Positions 16,199 to 18,800 of a stretch of 18,800 nucleotides of DNA are shown here, in pieces (position 1 is the first letter of the stretch; each line of letters opens with the position of its first letter). The notes under the pieces were generated by a model that saw only the letters and a program-made list of their open reading frames with translations, had not been told where the DNA came from and ran no database searches. A program made the position numbers and the translations under genes. Origin of the DNA: Smittium culicis (Eukaryota > Kickxellomycota > Harpellomycetes > Harpellales > Legeriomycetaceae); NCBI GenBank assembly GCA_001970855.1, contig LSSN01001717.1, positions 1 to 18,800 on the forward strand, in the 5' to 3' direction.

Positions 16199-18800
16199 TC
16201 AAAATTCGGATTGGTATGCAATACTGCTAACGTCACTATTACTATCTAGCCCTAAATCTGACTTGATATCGTCGTTATCTATATCAAACAAATCCATTTC
16301 GCCAGGGAAATTCAAGTTAAAGCTCTTTTCCGAGTCTGAATGCAATGGTTCAGCTGCCTCCGCAGGTTGAGATTGCGCCTTTGTAATGCTTTCCGCTTCG
16401 CATACTTCCTCAATATCCAAATTCTCTGTTGTATCTTCCATCTTTGATTTCTCAAGCTTAATTTCGGGTTTCTTAGAATTCTTTTTAGAGTTAGTCAATA
16501 ACATATAATACTTGTGTCCACACCCATCACAGAGACTATGATAGCCATCTGGGCCCATTCGTATCACGTCAGTATCCTTTGGCAATTTACCACATTGAAC
16601 ACACGACCACTTTGATGTGAGCTCCTGCAAAAGTTTTTCTGTCAACATTTCAATTGGTGCCCCCGTATCAACTATCTTGAGTTTTTGTCTACTGGTGACA
16701 ATCAGATGCGCGTCTTTCATTAGCTCTGGCTTATTCTTGGTAACGTGATCCAACTCCACTTCTCTAAGTGACTTTTCAAGGTTGGATGGTCTACCTCTTG
16801 CCCTATATTTCTTTCTTGAAAACGGGTTTAAAATATCACCCTTATTTTTACCGGATTTTCCTTGGCCCAAGTTTGATAGCCTTCGAGCCCCATCAAATGG
16901 TTTCAAATCAGAGCTAACTTTTAGCAATCCTTTAGACTGAATTCCAAATTCTGACAAGCCTTGTCTCAAATTAATAGATGAGGTTGATTCATCTCCGATC
17001 AAATTCATCTGTCTACCTGTCAGACTATCAAGACCAATAGGAATTTCCCCTTCATTGACCATTCTAGAACCTGATAAGTTATTTGTGCTGAGTCCTAGCT
17101 TCGAATTTGTCAATGCAAGGTTTTTAGCAAATTTGTTAAATATGCTAGGAACAAAGTAATTTCTTGATATAGCTGAAAGGGTTTTGGGAGTAGTCAAAAA
17201 TATGCTGTTTCCATAGTAGGAATTTGTTTCTTTGTCTGTATATAAGTTACTTAAGTATGGTAAAACACAAACAGTTCTCTGAGTTCGCATAGGCTCGCAA
17301 TCAGGTTTACTAATAGCCTTTCTTGCTTGAGCTTGCCGCCTCTTTCTTCGTACATCTCTTTCAGACTCCTTTGAAAATTTATCTGCATCAGACTCGCTCA
17401 AAAATATTAAGGTTGGCACAACAATAGTACTAGGACCAACGTAATGGCGAAATAAGTTTTTTTCTGATATTGGATGGAGAAGTGCATTAGATAAATCAGA
17501 ATCAATAAAGGATAGTCTTGATGAATATGGCGAGTAACCCGACATTATCAAAGACCTGGTATATGAATACAGCTGTTCGCGAACTGCGTGGGCTACTGCT
17601 GTAACAAATTCGCCGTTCAAGTAATACTCCGAACATAAAGAGCGCGCGAATCTTTCTGGGAAATCTTCCGTAAGCTGGGCAGGATCTATGCAAAACTCAA
17701 ATTCGTCTTTTAGAGATAATCCATCAACTAATATATCAATTTGTAAAGCTGCACGAAGATCCCTGTGGTTGCTCAGCATACCATCACATAAACCATCAAC
17801 TGAAAACTGGTAGTCATTATACTCATTTAATTGATCCTCTATTGATTTTGAAATTAGTGGAATAAAAACGTCTGAAGGAAGTTGTAAATCTGAACACATT
17901 ATTTTCGCAAAATCAGTTGGCGTTATAATTGATTCATTTAAATTCCACGTAAAAGTATCTCTAACCTTAACCCCATTAACTTCTAAATCAATCCTAATAG
18001 GAACTAAATTTTCTTTAGCTGTAGCTTGTTGCTCAATATGTTTTTTTCTAAACCACAAAAAAGGCCTATCTACCCTTTTTCCTTTTTTAACCTTAGAAGG
18101 CTCTGAATCAAGCGGATCATCTTCTAATGCCAAAGCTAACTTTTTGTTAATGTTGCTTGATTTATCTACCCACAGCTGTTTCATTTTTAATACTTCGGCT
18201 TTTTGTTTTTCAAGTTCTAGTTTGTATTTCGCTTCTTTATGTTTGAATAAGGAGACTGTTGATAACCTGTAATTGTTGACTCTTTTAATATATAGTTGGT
18301 CTCTATCGCCAGAGCAGTTAGGTAAAGTTGTATTAAAATTGTTTTCAGGCAGAGTAACAGAGTCGCTGTCGAGTGGATTTTGCTCAATTGGTGGCTCAGG
18401 TGAAGATATTCTTTCTAAGTCTTTGCTGTCATCAAGCGGAGCTATGTCTCGAGCTTGTTGTAAATGTGTTGATTTATTGTCTATGGATTTCGTAAGACCA
18501 GAATCTGAAAGTATGTCATTATTATTCATTTCTATGTCAGCATTGCTAGTGGTGCTGGGAGCGGCGAGAATGGTTTTGGGATTTTCAACTTGGGGTAAGA
18601 CGGGTTTCTCAAAGGAATTTTCACATTCAGTAATTGGGGTTTTGGTTACGGGTGGAACTTGAGTAGGAATCTCATTAACTGTATTGATTACATGATCATT
18701 TGTTGATGGTAAAAAGCTACTCGAGTGTTGATTGGTAGGACCAAAACTAGTGGGTGCCTGTATTGAGCTGGATAAGTTTGAACTACTTGGGTTAAATTCA
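16199..18800 (-). CDS. SNF5: SNF5/SMARCB1 homologue, SWI/SNF chromatin-remodelling subunit (5' end outside window)
   Basis: Core subunit of SWI/SNF-type nuclear chromatin remodellers. Numbering from the in-frame ATG at 18529 (776 residues to the stop): coiled-coil-like charged segment 93-123; first SNF5 repeat about 175-237 (VPIRIDLEVNGVKVRDTFTW); second repeat about 258-330 (IDILVDGLSLKDEFEF, later CSEYYLNGEFVTAVAHAVRE); basic stretch RDVRRKRRQAQARK 391-404; AT-hook-like RARGRPS 576-582; GATA-type zinc finger with Cys 643, 646, 667 and 670 (CX2C-X20-CX2C); acidic Asp/Ser C terminus. The two SNF5 repeats are decisive. The frame stays open upstream of that ATG for 90 more codons to the window edge, rich in Ser, Thr, Pro, Asn and Gln, as Snf5 N termini often are, so the true start is probably beyond 18800. 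No intron is evident. RSC subunit Sfh1 is the alternative paralogue; the long low-complexity N terminus and zinc finger favour Snf5. Confidence 0.94.
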   Translation of the reverse strand, partial: EFNPSSSNLSSSIQAPTSFGPTNQHSSSFLPSTNDHVINTVNEIPTQVPPVTKTPITECENSFEKPVLPQVENPKTILAAPSTTSNADIEMNNNDILSDSGLTKSIDNKSTHLQQARDIAPLDDSKDLERISSPEPPIEQNPLDSDSVTLPENNFNTTLPNCSGDRDQLYIKRVNNYRLSTVSLFKHKEAKYKLELEKQKAEVLKMKQLWVDKSSNINKKLALALEDDPLDSEPSKVKKGKRVDRPFLWFRKKHIEQQATAKENLVPIRIDLEVNGVKVRDTFTWNLNESIITPTDFAKIMCSDLQLPSDVFIPLISKSIEDQLNEYNDYQFSVDGLCDGMLSNHRDLRAALQIDILVDGLSLKDEFEFCIDPAQLTEDFPERFARSLCSEYYLNGEFVTAVAHAVREQLYSYTRSLIMSGYSPYSSRLSFIDSDLSNALLHPISEKNLFRHYVGPSTIVVPTLIFLSESDADKFSKESERDVRRKRRQAQARKAISKPDCEPMRTQRTVCVLPYLSNLYTDKETNSYYGNSIFLTTPKTLSAISRNYFVPSIFNKFAKNLALTNSKLGLSTNNLSGSRMVNEGEIPIGLDSLTGRQMNLIGDESTSSINLRQGLSEFGIQSKGLLKVSSDLKPFDGARRLSNLGQGKSGKNKGDILNPFSRKKYRARGRPSNLEKSLREVELDHVTKNKPELMKDAHLIVTSRQKLKIVDTGAPIEMLTEKLLQELTSKWSCVQCGKLPKDTDVIRMGPDGYHSLCDGCGHKYYMLLTNSKKNSKKPEIKLEKSKMEDTTENLDIEEVCEAESITKAQSQPAEAAEPLHSDSEKSFNLNFPGEMDLFDIDNDDIKSDLGLDSNSDVSSIAYQSEF

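Noticed and set aside
16036..16236. Minus-strand 66-codon hydrophobic frame (FVFIFVIGTFTVVF-like)
   Set aside because: It looks membrane-like, but it overlaps the SNF5 3' end out of frame and is made almost only of F, I, Y and V from A/T-rich DNA.
18273..18662. Plus-strand 129-codon frame opposite the SNF5 N-terminal region
   Set aside because: It is antisense to the SNF5 frame, which is supported by downstream domains and remains open to the edge.
1..18800. tRNA, rRNA or CRISPR features
   Set aside because: I looked for cloverleaf-like GGTTCGAAT-type boxes, rRNA-like blocks and regularly spaced repeats and saw none; the tandem repeats lack spacers.

Overview
This is nuclear DNA from a very AT-rich eukaryote, most probably a fungus. 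Genes are split by short GT...AG introns, the housekeeping genes are eukaryotic, and a SNF5 homologue carries a C-terminal GATA-type zinc finger, a combination I associate with fungal Snf5. Coding exons are clearly richer in G+C than the surrounding DNA. An early-diverging lineage with an AT-rich genome is plausible (inference), but I cannot name the species.

The left 46% (about 1-8634) has no intact gene. Read on the minus strand, 4590-7139 shows a broken series of short peptide-like stretches in the order and at the spacing of a Ty3/Gypsy pol gene: reverse-transcriptase FLDD box, RNase H start, integrase zinc-binding region, integrase core, and an integrase C-terminal piece. They are separated by stops and frame changes. 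I read this as a dead, strongly AT-drifted LTR retrotransposon. The same desert holds a 9-nt minisatellite, a perfect 17-bp hairpin, an isolated C-rich tract, a degenerate repeat at the left edge, and two coding-like scraps of unknown origin.

The right half is a compact gene cluster. MTO1 (minus, 8635-11496, three exons) encodes the FAD-dependent mitochondrial tRNA wobble-uridine modification protein. A divergent plus-strand gene (12209-13363, two exons) resembles the N and C termini of ZNF830/CCDC16 but lacks the zinc finger. Convergent to it is a YchF/Obg-family GTPase of the yeast Ygr210c type (minus, 13687-15481, three exons). Last is SNF5 (minus, 16199 to the right edge), whose 5' end lies outside the window.

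The intact genes work in separate processes (mitochondrial translation, probably pre-mRNA processing, translation-linked GTPase function, chromatin remodelling), so I see no operon-like or pathway logic. The five introns (107-280 nt) were placed by joining conserved protein sequence. All five interrupt a codon after its first base. No rRNA, tRNA, CRISPR array or intact transposon was found.
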